A stretch of 64,000 nucleotides of DNA from Microcaldota archaeon (GTDB lineage Archaea > Micrarchaeota > Micrarchaeia > Micrarchaeales > CABMGC01), in NCBI GenBank assembly GCA_028867025.1, contig JAGWHC010000001.1, positions 375,695 to 439,694 of the forward strand, written 5' to 3'. Below are positions 49,836-58,509 of the stretch, piece by piece (position 1 is the first letter of the stretch; each line of letters starts with the position of its first letter). The notes under the pieces are model-generated. The model did not search any database. It had not been told where the DNA came from and worked only from the letters and a program-made list of their open reading frames with translations. Both the position numbers and the translations under genes were made by a program.

Positions 49836-49840
49836 ACCTT
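49825..49840 (+). promoter_or_regulatory. Promoter of the 23S rRNA gene
   Basis: AATCTATATAAACCTT at the end of gene B3 is a strong TATA context with 16 nt identical to the element at 25023-25038. Transcription should start near 49857, giving an rRNA leader of about 160 nt (49857-50018) that holds short inverted repeats but no protein frame. Confidence 0.6.
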
Positions 49841-50008
49841 CTAGGGCATATTATAGGCTGGTGCTTTGATGAGCACACCGAGCTTCTAAAGGTTTCTTTT
49901 GAGAGCGAGCTCTCTGCTTTTGCTTGATGAAAATGAAGGTGTTAGACTATTCTAACTACCGCGCCTTTTGCTTGGTACGTGAGATTGCATTTATGCAATT
50001 GATTTGAG

Positions 50009-50025
50009 GAGAAGTAGACTTGCAA
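50009..50025 (+). other. 5' strand of 23S rRNA processing stem
   Basis: GAGAAGTAG-A-CTTGCAA pairs with TTGCAAG-CTACTTCTC at 52828-52843: 16 bp with one bulged A. Such stems bring together both ends of pre-23S rRNA in archaea, where they are cut. Confidence 0.65.
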
Positions 50026-52834
50026 TAATTTAAGCCATCTAGGGAATGACTAGGCTCTGGCAGCGAGGAAGGTCGTGGCAAGCTGCGATAAGCCCAGGGT
50101 AGGCGCATGTCAGCCCTTGAACCTGGGATAACCGAATTGTGCACGCGCAAGCGTGCGAGCCTCACGCGGGGAATTGAAGCATCTTAGTACCCGCAGGAAA
50201 AGAAAACAACTGTGATGCCGTGAGTAACAGCGAGTGAAAGCGGCGCAGGGCAAGCTGAATCCGGATTTGCAAAAGTTCGGAGATGTGGTGCAGCAAGGAC
50301 CGTTCCATTAGCCGAACGCTCTGGAAAGAGCGGTCATAGAGAGTGACAACCTCGTAGGCGGAAGCGGAATGGTATTAGCTGTGAAAAGAGTAGCACGGCC
50401 TGAGTACGTCGTGCGAATACGGGGGCATTAAACCCCAACCCTAAATATTGACCAGAGACCGATAGCGAACAAGTAGTGCGAACGAAAGTTGAAAAGAACC
50501 CACACGTGTGGGTGTGAAAAGATCTGAAACTAGGTGGTTACAAGAAGGTAAGGCGTGAAGAGATGAACCGCAAGGGAATCAGCGTTTTACCCTTCTTCTT
50601 GAAGCAAGAGCCAGGGAGTGTAAGGTAGTGGCAAGTATAAAAGCGAAGCGAAAGCGAGTCTCTCGCAAGAGAGCGGGTGTGAAAACGCCTTAGCCACTAT
50701 TCTACGACCCGAAGCCATTGTGAACTACTCGTGGGCAGGGCGAAGTCGAATTGATGTTCGATGGAGGCCCGCAACCTGTCATGGTATATCCTGTTGGGTG
50801 ACCTACGAGTAGGGGCGATAGACCGTTCGAACATGGCAATAACGGGTCCCCTTCGAAGTATCTTTAGGATAGCCTTGGGCAGCTTGCGCGCGTGGTAGAG
50901 CGACCGATTTTTTGGTGCGTTCCGAAAGGATCGGCCATCGAGTCAAACTCCGAATATGCGCGCTGCGTAACCCGGGAGTCGGCGGCATTGGGTAAGCTAG
51001 TGCGGCGAGACTTGAAAGCGAGTGACTGAGGTTAAGGTCCCCAAATCGTAGTTAAGTGTATCGAAGGAGGCTCGTGTCTTAGACAGTCGGGAGGTAGGCT
51101 TAGAAGCAGCCATCCTTCAAAAAACGCGTAACAGCGTACCGATTGAGACATGGGTCTCTGAAGATGGACGGGGCTAAACTACGTACCGAGACCCCAGAGG
51201 CGTCAGCAATGACGTTATGGTAGGAGGGCGTGCTGTATGGCAAGAAGTTCCGCTTTGAGGCGGGATGGACCGTGCAGCAGAGAAGATCCTGGTGTAAGTA
51301 ACAGCAAATACTGGAAAGAATCCAGTACGCCGGAAGCACAAGGTTTTCCCCGACATAATCTTTAGCGGGGAGTTAGCCGATCCTAAGCTGGGAGCCAATC
51401 ACTACCCAGCAAAAGGGAAGCATGTTAAAATTCATGCGCCCATTGCGTAGGTGTGGCAACACAAGGCACATTTCTGACGCTTGGGGATAGTCCACTTGTA
51501 ACGTGCAAATGGCCGCGGAGTCTCATTATGAGGAGAAGCGGCTAAATGAACTTTGGACAAATTCCTGAGCCAGTGAAAAGGGAATGCGCAACGATCGCGA
51601 TGGTTCGTACCTAGAACCAGTACAGGTGCTGCTGGACGAAAAGTCCAAGGCGTGCCGGGGTTAAATCAGGTTAGGGAAATCGGCAAGTTAGTGGCGTAAG
51701 TTTTCGATAAGCCATGTCTGTGCTTAGTAAGCGCAGATTGCAATAAAACGGGGGAGGCAACTGTTTCATTAAAACACAACTCACCGCAAAGCCGTAAGGC
51801 CTAGTATAGTGGGTGACGCCTGCTCACCGCTAGTACGCGAAACCCTGTTTCAACGGGACTAAGCGCTAGCAAAGAGCGGGGGTAACTCTGACCCTCTTTA
51901 GGTAGCGTAATACCTCGTCGCTTAATAGGCGACTTGCATGAAGGGCGTAATGACCCCCCCACTGTCCCAACCTGGTGCCCGGTGAACTCACTGCGCGGTG
52001 AACATGCCGCGTACTCTCAGTGGGAAATGAAGTCTCCATGAAGCTTGACTATAGTCTGTTGTTGTCGTGTGACGGGTGCTGCAGAGCGTAAGTGGGAGCG
52101 TCGATGTCACGGTTTCGGCCGTGGCGGAGCGAAAGTGTAACACCACTCTACACCTGTTACGCGGCTAACCTCGCAAGGGGAACAGCGGCAGATGGATAGT
52201 TAGACTGGGCGGTTGCTTTCGATAAGGAAACGAAAGTGACCAATGCTCTGCTTAGCTGCGTTGGAAACGCAGCGTGAAGCTAAAAGGCAAATGCAGGGCT
52301 GACTGTGCAGCGAAAAGCGGGCTGCGCAGACTAGAAATAGGGGCTTACCGAGCTTTGGAGGTCCTTTTAATGGGACCCCAAACTGTCAGAAAAGTTACTC
52401 TGGAGGTAACCGGTTCGTGGCTGGTGAGAGTTCACATCGACCCAGCCGTTTGATACACCGATATGGGCTTGTCTCATCCTGGTGGTGCAGGAGCCACCAA
52501 GGGCCGGGCTGCTCGCCCGTTAAAGAGACACATGAGCTGAGTTAAGTCCGCCGCGAGGCAGGACGGTAATATCTACTGGGAGTGTAGGTGTCAGAGGATA
52601 AGGTGCAGTTAGTACGAGAGGAATATTGCACCGGTGCCACTAGTTTACCAGTTGTGATGAGCATGGCTGGGTAGCCACGCACTTAGGGATAAGACCTGAA
52701 AGCATCTAAGGTCGAAGCCCGATCCGAAACGAGACATCAGGGCGGTTCTAATACAGAACTTTGATAGGATGGGCGTGTAAGCGGAAAGCGCAAGCGATCC
52801 GTGAGCGCACCATTACTAAAGCCTAATTTGCAAG
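50019..52834 (+). rRNA. rrl: 23S ribosomal RNA (ends approximate)
   Basis: The 5' part reads AATTTAAGCCATCTAGG and GAAGGTCGTGGCAAGCTGCG, the helix-69/71 region GGGGTAACTCTGACCC and GGTAGCGTAATACC, and the sarcin-ricin loop AGTACGAGAGGAA is intact near 52613-52625. The end is marked by GTGTAAGCGGAAAGC and the processing stem. Length about 2.8 kb, within the archaeal range on the short side. Several peptidyl-transferase-centre bases differ from the consensus. No 16S, tRNA-Ala or 5S gene lies beside it. Confidence 0.96.
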
Positions 52835-52843
52835 CTACTTCTC
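52828..52843 (+). other. 3' strand of 23S rRNA processing stem
   Basis: TTGCAAG-CTACTTCTC, complementary to 50009-50025 apart from one bulged A. Confidence 0.65.
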
Positions 52844-52845
52844 TA

Positions 52846-52865
52846 TCTTTTTCTTTTTGTTTTTT
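52846..52865 (+). terminator. T-rich terminator of the 23S rRNA unit
   Basis: Three consecutive T-runs, TCTTTTTCTTTTTGTTTTTT, follow the processing stem immediately. Archaeal transcription ends at such oligo-T tracts. Confidence 0.65.
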
Positions 52866-52969
52866 GAACAGATGGCAGGAAGGCCGTTCCGCGAAAGCTT
52901 TTATTCCTCTCCTTCCAATACGGAAGCGGCGCAGCAATCAAAATCCAGATCAGAAGTCACGGTGATAAA

Positions 52970-53206
52970 ATGTCACAAACACAGCAAAAAGCAGAAAGCA
53001 GGAGCGCAAAACGCCTGAACAAGCGGCAGTGGGACAGCCTGGTCACTCGGATAACAAGTGACCAAGACAGAGAGGTTGTCAAAGAAGCCGCCAAAGCGCT
53101 TCCTGAGAAAGAAGCACAGTATCTCCTTGCCCTCATAAGGGGCTCGGAGTCTGGGGCAGTTCAGGCTGCTAATATTTCTACCAATCTTTTCGGAACCTCT
53201 TTCTAG
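52970..53206 (+). CDS. Small uncharacterised protein, 78 aa
   Basis: A polar, helical 78-residue protein with GGTGAT just before the ATG. Sequence features: a Lys/Arg/Ser-rich start, then ALPEKEAQYLLALIRGSESG. No family is recognised. It lies behind the rRNA terminator and converges with the gene at 53203, overlapping by 4 nt. Confidence 0.5.
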   Translation: MSQTQQKAESRSAKRLNKRQWDSLVTRITSDQDREVVKEAAKALPEKEAQYLLALIRGSESGAVQAANISTNLFGTSF

Positions 53207-53703
53207 GCCAGCCGCTTTTTTGGGAAGAAGGTAAGCACGAAACCAGGGGTTTTTGTAAAGTCGTTTCTTTTCAGCAGGCTGATCGTGTCTGCATCGTGGT
53301 CCACGACGCTTTCGTTTTTGACAAGTATCCCCTCGCCAGCATACCTGTCTGCAAGTTCCGGCCTATGTGACTCAAGCCACTTGAAATCGCCACTGCTGGC
53401 GGAGCCGAAATCTCTGGCAATTGGCGAAAGCACCGCCTCGAGAGATTTAGTTTGGGAAATTATTTGCTCGTAGATATCTATTTCCTCGTCGTACATCGCG
53501 CCGCCGTTGCGCTCAAGCCGCCTCTCAACTTCCTTCCTCAGCCTGACAATCCGCTGAAGGTAGTTTTCCACTTCTGCCGCATTCATGACCTCAAGCCCTT
53601 TCTTCTGTTTGCCCGCCGCAGATCGTATCCGCTCCCCGAATCCCATGTCGCCCAGAACAACTACCACGCTTTTGTTTAAGAATTTTCCGTGCAGGGCAAA
53701 CAA
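53203..53703 (-). CDS. Uncharacterised protein, 166 aa
   Basis: A soluble protein with a short strand start (SVVVVLGDMGFGERI), a charged helical middle with heptad pattern (about 40-100, NYLQRIVRLRKEVERRLERN), and a beta-like C-terminus. No family is recognised. The start may be internal. It shares a short divergent region with the 60-residue gene at 53764. Confidence 0.5.
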   Translation of the reverse strand: MFALHGKFLNKSVVVVLGDMGFGERIRSAAGKQKKGLEVMNAAEVENYLQRIVRLRKEVERRLERNGGAMYDEEIDIYEQIISQTKSLEAVLSPIARDFGSASSGDFKWLESHRPELADRYAGEGILVKNESVVDHDADTISLLKRNDFTKTPGFVLTFFPKKRLA

Positions 53704-53763
53704 CTATCGAAGAGAACGAATCAAGAGAAAAAGCAGATTAAATGAACGTTTCCTAACAATTTT

Positions 53764-53946
53764 GTGTCAGAAGCGGAAGGCAAGTATTCGTATGCTAAGA
53801 CTTTCAAAGCCTCAGGCACCGACATGATGGAGGCCATACACGATATGGAGAGACAGATGGGATTTGCCGGAGTGATAACGGACAAGGCACTAATAGAAAT
53901 GAGGAAACGCCCTCTGGACAAGAAATTGAAAAAAGAGCTCAGGTAG
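53764..53946 (+). CDS. Small uncharacterised protein, 60 aa
   Basis: A 60-residue protein with a GTG start, beginning MSEAEGKYSYAKTFKASG and ending in a basic segment (KRPLDKKLKKELR). An AT-rich TATA-like stretch (GATTAAAT near 53734) lies about 25 nt upstream. No family is recognised. It converges with the spermidine-synthase-like gene. Confidence 0.42.
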   Translation: MSEAEGKYSYAKTFKASGTDMMEAIHDMERQMGFAGVITDKALIEMRKRPLDKKLKKELR

Positions 53947-53947
53947 G

Positions 53948-54703
53948 TCACAGCTCACGCATTTTCTTGTAGGCGTCGAGGAGTGCCGCGGTTTCTTCGC
54001 TTCTTTTAATCTTCACTCTCCCGAGCAACTCCCCCTTTCCAAGACTTTTCGAGCAGAGTATGACTTGTGTGTCTCCAAGAGAAGTGGTTTTAATGCTGAA
54101 AACCCTGAAGAACTCCTTCAGCAACTTCCTGTAGCCCACAAAACGCAGTATCCCTGATGGATGCATGGCATAATTTATCGCCATTACACCGTCTTTCTTC
54201 AGCACTCTCGAGGCGTTTTCGGCGAATTCCCTAAGGAAGAACTGCTTGGGAATCAGCGCGCCTTTGCCGTAGGCGTCAAGCACCAGCAGGTCGTACTTCC
54301 TTCCGGATTTTTTCACGTACTCAAGGCCATCTGCGTGGATTATCCTCGCATCTATCCTGCCCTGCGAGTATTTCTTCGCAAGCCTTATCACGTTCTCGTC
54401 AAGCTCCACCACGTCTATGCTGACTTTGCCGCCCAAAAGCCCGCGGAATTGGTAAATGCTCGTGCCCAACCCAAGCCCGATTATCAGGACCTTCGGCCTC
54501 CTGTACGCGTATAGAAGCGGTAGGAGATAGTCCCAGTAACCTCCCGTATAAATGGATTTCTTGTTTATTATCGAGTTAGTCGCGCCGTCGAGCTTGAACA
54601 TGCGAACATCGTCATCCTCCACAACCTGGAGCTTGACGCCCTTCGAGTATACCTCCTCGTGCTTGACCCTAAAAGCGTCGGCAAGTTTCTTCAGGCTCCG
54701 CAT
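53948..54703 (-). CDS. Spermidine-synthase-like aminopropyltransferase/methyltransferase-fold protein
   Basis: A 251-residue protein of the SpeE fold: GGYWDYLLPLLYAYRRPKVL, IIGLGLGTSIYQF (motif I), VVELDENVIRLAKKY, and HADGLEYVKKSGRKYDLLVL. The catalytic DxxDP of true spermidine synthases is replaced by LDAYGKGALIP, so the enzyme may not transfer aminopropyl groups. SpeD in this window makes a polyamine link plausible. Confidence 0.65.
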   Translation of the reverse strand: MRSLKKLADAFRVKHEEVYSKGVKLQVVEDDDVRMFKLDGATNSIINKKSIYTGGYWDYLLPLLYAYRRPKVLIIGLGLGTSIYQFRGLLGGKVSIDVVELDENVIRLAKKYSQGRIDARIIHADGLEYVKKSGRKYDLLVLDAYGKGALIPKQFFLREFAENASRVLKKDGVMAINYAMHPSGILRFVGYRKLLKEFFRVFSIKTTSLGDTQVILCSKSLGKGELLGRVKIKRSEETAALLDAYKKMREL

Positions 54704-54709
54704 CCAAAC

Positions 54710-54976
54710 CTAATCTATGTCCCCGTTCTCCTTTATTTTACCTTCTTCATACGGTGCCACATACCTTCGGTAGAACTCCTGCTTCACCGACTCAAGCACG
54801 CCCATGGCCCTGTTGTAGCTGAAGTACTTTGCTGGATAAACGTCCTTCAGTAATCTGCTCATGATGTAATTGATCTGGCCGTCCACCTCTTCGGTCTTCT
54901 GAGTCTTGAGGTGCCCTATCAGCGGCTGCAGGAGTGCGTCTATCTCAGGCCGGTCGTTTTTCTTTATGTAAGGCAT
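54710..54976 (-). CDS. DUF6899-like small conserved protein
   Basis: An 88-residue protein starting MPYIKKNDRPEIDALLQPLI and ending EFYRRYVAPYEEGKIKENGD, a pattern I recognise from short conserved proteins in archaea and bacteria (DUF6899-like). No catalytic motif is evident. It sits between the SpeE-like and AsnRS genes on the same strand. I chose ATG 54976; a longer frame upstream is less likely. Confidence 0.6.
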   Translation of the reverse strand: MPYIKKNDRPEIDALLQPLIGHLKTQKTEEVDGQINYIMSRLLKDVYPAKYFSYNRAMGVLESVKQEFYRRYVAPYEEGKIKENGDID

Positions 54977-55048
54977 CAGGTCACCAATCTGACTGTCGTT
55001 GGAGCGTATAAAAAGACTGGGTAACAACGCGTTTATGGAGGTAGCAGA

Positions 55049-56347
55049 CTACGGGTATAGGCGGTTGCTCATCCTTGGAAACGGTATCGCGTCGCGTATA
55101 TGGTCAAGGTTCAGCAGCCACTTGATCAGCCGCTCCATCCCCATGCCGAATCCGGAATGCGGAACAGAGCCGTACCTGCGCAGCTCAAGCCACCAGTCGT
55201 AGTTCTTCATGTTGAACTTAACGTGCTTTGCCTTCTCTATTTCGCGCATGCGCTCCAGAACCTTGTCAAGCCTCCACTCCCTCTCCGTTCCTCCTATTAT
55301 CTCTCCGTGCCCGTTGGGAGCCTGCATGTCAGCGGATAGGACGGTCTTCGGGTTCTTGGGGTCGACCATTGCCGAGAACGCCTTTATCTCCTTCGGCCAG
55401 CTCGTTATGAATATCGGCTGCTTTTCACCTTCGGTGAGCATCTTCTCTTCCGGCACGCCGAAATCGTCACCCCACTTGAGCTTCGCTCCCTTCTCATTCA
55501 GCGTATCCAAAGCCTTCTCGTAGGTTATCTTCTTGAAAGGAGGTCTTATCTTGAGCAGCGAGTCGCTGTCTACATTGAGTTCCTTGAGCATGTCCTCATC
55601 CTCTTTCGCGAGCCTGTTGGCTATGTAGCTCACGAGCTTCTCCTGCAGCTCCATGTTCATCTTCCAGTCGTAGAACGCCATCTCAGGCTCGACCATCCAC
55701 AGCTCCGCTATGTGCTTCGTCGTCCTCGATTTCTCGGCCCTGAATGCAGGGGTCATCGAATAGACCTTCTCAAGCGAGAAGACCATCGCCTCAGCGTAGA
55801 GCTGCGAGGATTCGGTAAGGTATGCCTTGTGGCCGAAGAAGTTCACGTCGAAAAGATCGGCTCCTGTCTCGCCTCCGGCGAGAGTTATCACAGGCGAGGT
55901 TATCTCATAGAAGCCGTCGTTGTCAAGGAACTCGCGGAGATACTTGAATACGTGGGAGCGCGCCTTCATTATGTTGGTCATCCTCCTGCTCCTCAACCAG
56001 AGATGCCTTTTGTCGAGCAGCAGTTCTGCGCTCTGGTACTCTGTAATGGGAAACGGCTCGGATACGTGTATGTTCTCGAAACTCGAGGCTTCAAGCTCAT
56101 AGCCACCCGGGGCTCGGGCGTCCTTCTTCACCTTGCCGCTTACCTTGATGCTTGACTCTACTGTGGTCTCCTGCGCCGCCTTCCACGACTTGGCGTCAAC
56201 TCCGTCCTTTTTCACAGCGGTCTGGATTATGCCTGTCGTGTCGCGTAGCACTATGAAGAGTATGCCGCCGCTTTCCCTCTTCCTGTGGACCCAGCCCACG
56301 AGGCTGACGCCCTTGCCGGTGCCTTTTATCGCATCCGTAACGTGCAT
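55049..56347 (-). CDS. asnS: Asparaginyl-tRNA synthetase
   Basis: A 432-residue class IIb synthetase: N-terminal OB-fold anticodon-binding domain (VSLVGWVHRKRESGGILFIVL), then the catalytic core with AYLTESSQLYAEAMVF, TPAFRAEKSRTTKHIAELW, and the C-terminal RRYGSVPHSGFGMGMERLI (motif 3), which is AsnRS- rather than AspRS-like. It charges tRNA-Asn directly. It is downstream of the asparagine synthetase gene at 56407 in the same orientation. Confidence 0.94.
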   Translation of the reverse strand: MHVTDAIKGTGKGVSLVGWVHRKRESGGILFIVLRDTTGIIQTAVKKDGVDAKSWKAAQETTVESSIKVSGKVKKDARAPGGYELEASSFENIHVSEPFPITEYQSAELLLDKRHLWLRSRRMTNIMKARSHVFKYLREFLDNDGFYEITSPVITLAGGETGADLFDVNFFGHKAYLTESSQLYAEAMVFSLEKVYSMTPAFRAEKSRTTKHIAELWMVEPEMAFYDWKMNMELQEKLVSYIANRLAKEDEDMLKELNVDSDSLLKIRPPFKKITYEKALDTLNEKGAKLKWGDDFGVPEEKMLTEGEKQPIFITSWPKEIKAFSAMVDPKNPKTVLSADMQAPNGHGEIIGGTEREWRLDKVLERMREIEKAKHVKFNMKNYDWWLELRRYGSVPHSGFGMGMERLIKWLLNLDHIRDAIPFPRMSNRLYP

Positions 56348-56406
56348 AAATAGTCAAACACTCTTTCCCTCCTCAAGCTTTAATTAATTGCGTGTATCTG
56401 ATCCGC

Positions 56407-57318
56407 CTATACCCTTATCTCCTCTCCCGGCACCCGCCTGAACATCTGCACATCGCCCACATGTTCCGACCTGGTAAGGAACCTGACAAGCCTCTCTACC
56501 CCAAAGCCTGCGCCCGCAGAGGGCACGAAGCCTTCCCTCGCCTCGTCCAGATAGGCCTGGTATACTTTCATCTCCAGCTTGTCCTTTCCCATCCTTCCTG
56601 TTATGCGGTCATAGGCATGCTCCCGCTCCGCGCCAGAAAGCGCCTCTCCGAATCCAAGCGGGTATATCAGGTCGTAGTTGAGATAGTGGCCAGGCTCGCG
56701 TTCATCTTCCTTGTCATAAAACTCCCTCTTGTGGCAGAGCGCCCAGAAAGGCTGCGAATGGTCCCTTGATGCGGGTATCTCCCAATCCTTGCCATACTTC
56801 TCCTCCAGCTCGTGTGTGGTATACTTTGCGAACGGTGTTTTGAACTCGAAAGGTTCCACGCCCAGTTCTGCAAACAGTTCCCTGTGCTTTGCGAGTCCTT
56901 TGCTAAGGGAAGCGAAGTATTTCTCGACAAGCGACATGACGTCCTCCTTGCTTGCACCAGATATCTCGAAGTCGAGCTGCGTGAACTCGAACAGGTGCTT
57001 GCCCGTAGCCCTCCTCTCAGGCTTCTCAAGCCTTATGTTCGGCGAGAGTATGAATATCCTGCCCAGCCTCTTCACCGCAACCTGCTTGTGGAGTATCATC
57101 GAGTTCATAGTGTACAGCAGCGTGCCGTTGTACTCAACCTCCGGCGTTTTGACTATCATCGATCCCGGATCTGGGCCCAGCGGATCCGTGCTCCTGCCCA
57201 GCATTACCGGCAGCAGCTGTATGAAGCCCTCGTCGTGGAAGAAATCTGTGCTCAGCCTGAGCACCTCGCTGCCTATCCTCAGCCTGGTTTTTAGGCTTTC
57301 AGCTTCACGCGCATCCAT
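56407..57318 (-). CDS. AsnRS-related asparagine synthetase (AS-AR, archaeal asparagine synthetase A)
   Basis: A 303-residue protein from ATG 57318 (GTGATAAC upstream). It has the class II core: FFHDEGFIQLLPVMLGRSTD, NSMILHKQVAV, FILSPNIRLEKPE, FTQLDFEISGA and SAGAGFGVERLVRFL, but no OB anticodon domain. This matches archaeal AS-AR, a paralogue of AsnRS that makes asparagine from aspartate and ammonia. It lies directly before asnS and opposite an AsnC-type regulator. Confidence 0.88.
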   Translation of the reverse strand: MDAREAESLKTRLRIGSEVLRLSTDFFHDEGFIQLLPVMLGRSTDPLGPDPGSMIVKTPEVEYNGTLLYTMNSMILHKQVAVKRLGRIFILSPNIRLEKPERRATGKHLFEFTQLDFEISGASKEDVMSLVEKYFASLSKGLAKHRELFAELGVEPFEFKTPFAKYTTHELEEKYGKDWEIPASRDHSQPFWALCHKREFYDKEDEREPGHYLNYDLIYPLGFGEALSGAEREHAYDRITGRMGKDKLEMKVYQAYLDEAREGFVPSAGAGFGVERLVRFLTRSEHVGDVQMFRRVPGEEIRV

Positions 57319-57356
57319 GTTATCACACGCTATTTGCATCCACGACTATATAAGAA

Positions 57357-57421
57357 TTTATACAATAATTAGGTATATTTTCCAATAAAATAGGTAATAT
57401 TTATATCTTTTATTGTATAAA
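57357..57421. promoter_or_regulatory. Divergent operator/promoter region of AS-AR and the Lrp/AsnC gene
   Basis: TTTATACAATA (57357-57367) and TATTGTATAAA (57411-57421) are perfect inverted repeats that bracket two direct repeats, TAGGTATATTT (57370) and TAGGTAATATTT (57391), 21 nt apart. TATA-like boxes for both genes lie here: TTATATAG near 57345-57352 (minus) and TTTATATC near 57398-57405 (plus). The layout suits a dimeric regulator such as AsnC/Lrp. Confidence 0.6.
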
Positions 57422-57429
57422 ATACAAAC

Positions 57430-57861
57430 ATGGACGAGATAGACGAGGAACTTGTGCATGAGGTGGACGCTGGCGTGATAAAGTACACCGCGCTCGCAAA
57501 ACGGCTCAATGCTCCGCTCTCAACAGTGCATTTCCGCATGAAGAGGCTGGAGAAGGAAGGAGTAATCAAGCATTACAAGGGCGAGATAGACTGGAAGAAA
57601 GCGGGCTTTCCGCTTACAGCGTTCATCTTCGTAAATACCGACGTCAACCTTCTGAAGAAAATAGGCAAGAGTCAGGAGAAGCTGCTCAAGGAGCTGCTGA
57701 GCACCGCGTACGTGCGAGAGGGTTACATAATCACCGGTGATGAGGATATGCTCCTCAAGGTAATCGCCAAGGACTCGGCACACCTTAAGGACACGCTCCT
57801 GAACCACATAGATGCGAAGGAAGGCGTAGTCAAGACAAAGACAGTGATAGTGCTCAACTGA
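57430..57861 (+). CDS. Lrp/AsnC family transcription regulator
   Basis: A 143-residue regulator: N-terminal HTH (GVIKYTALAKRLNAPLSTVHFRMKRLEKEG) and a C-terminal RAM domain that binds amino acids (AFIFVNTDVNL, AYVREGYIITGDEDMLLKV). The ATG lies 25 nt after the TATA box, so the mRNA is leaderless. It is divergent from the asparagine synthetase gene, so asparagine or a related amino acid is the likely effector. Confidence 0.92.
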   Translation: MDEIDEELVHEVDAGVIKYTALAKRLNAPLSTVHFRMKRLEKEGVIKHYKGEIDWKKAGFPLTAFIFVNTDVNLLKKIGKSQEKLLKELLSTAYVREGYIITGDEDMLLKVIAKDSAHLKDTLLNHIDAKEGVVKTKTVIVLN

Positions 57862-57925
57862 CCGCAATTCACGTCGTACATAAGAGGTAAGAGGCTTTCC
57901 ATGTCAATAAAAAAGGGGGTGCGGG

Positions 57926-58504
57926 ATGAGCGATGATGAGCTCACAAAAAAGTACAATGCCCTTTACCTAGAGATGATAATGCGCTACAGGGAGAAGATA
58001 GAGGAGGGCGAGAAGCTGCACCTCGCGGAGCTCCCGAAGCTTGTCACACCCGGCGACGAATCCGTGATGGCCGCTGCAAACAAGATAAGAGAGGCATTTC
58101 CTTCCTACACGGCCGAGAAGGACTTTCCTGACGCTGCAAGGAAATCATATGATTTTGTCAGCGAGAGCATAGTCAGGATATCGCCCCCTCTGCAGTTCTG
58201 GCTCAAGCCCAGCGAGGTGATCAGCATAGGAGCAGGCGACGTCTTCGACCAGGCCGTCCTCCTTTGCAGCATGCTCATAAGCTTGGGTAACCTGTCTGCG
58301 AAGGTGATAGCGTCTGTGAAGAACGACGAGAAGAACTTTGCCGTGTACTATGAGCTGAACGGCAAGCTGATTGTGATGGAGTTCGGGAAGGGAGTCAGGG
58401 AACTCAAGGACAGGAACGAGCTGCTGGCTAACATGGGCATTTACATGGGCAGCGAAGCCACTGGCTACGAGTTCAACGACAAGATGTACAGCAACCTTGC
58501 GTGA
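57926..58504 (+). CDS. Transglutaminase-like fold protein lacking the catalytic Cys
   Basis: A 192-residue protein. Residues about 95-150 (LKPSEVISIGAGDVFDQAVLL, then CSMLISLGNLSAKVIASVKND) read like the transglutaminase-like core GxCxxxAxLLxSLLRxLG, but the usual cysteine is Val (GDVFDQA). So it is probably a non-catalytic relative, or not that fold. The N-terminal half is charged and helical. It precedes the GT39 gene convergently. Confidence 0.5.
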   Translation: MSDDELTKKYNALYLEMIMRYREKIEEGEKLHLAELPKLVTPGDESVMAAANKIREAFPSYTAEKDFPDAARKSYDFVSESIVRISPPLQFWLKPSEVISIGAGDVFDQAVLLCSMLISLGNLSAKVIASVKNDEKNFAVYYELNGKLIVMEFGKGVRELKDRNELLANMGIYMGSEATGYEFNDKMYSNLA

Positions 58505-58509
58505 GGGGC

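Noticed and set aside
50019-52834. Short ORFs inside the 23S rRNA (for example 50803-50988, 51100-51398)
   Set aside because: They lie in structured rRNA and are not protein-like; no homing endonuclease or intron was seen.
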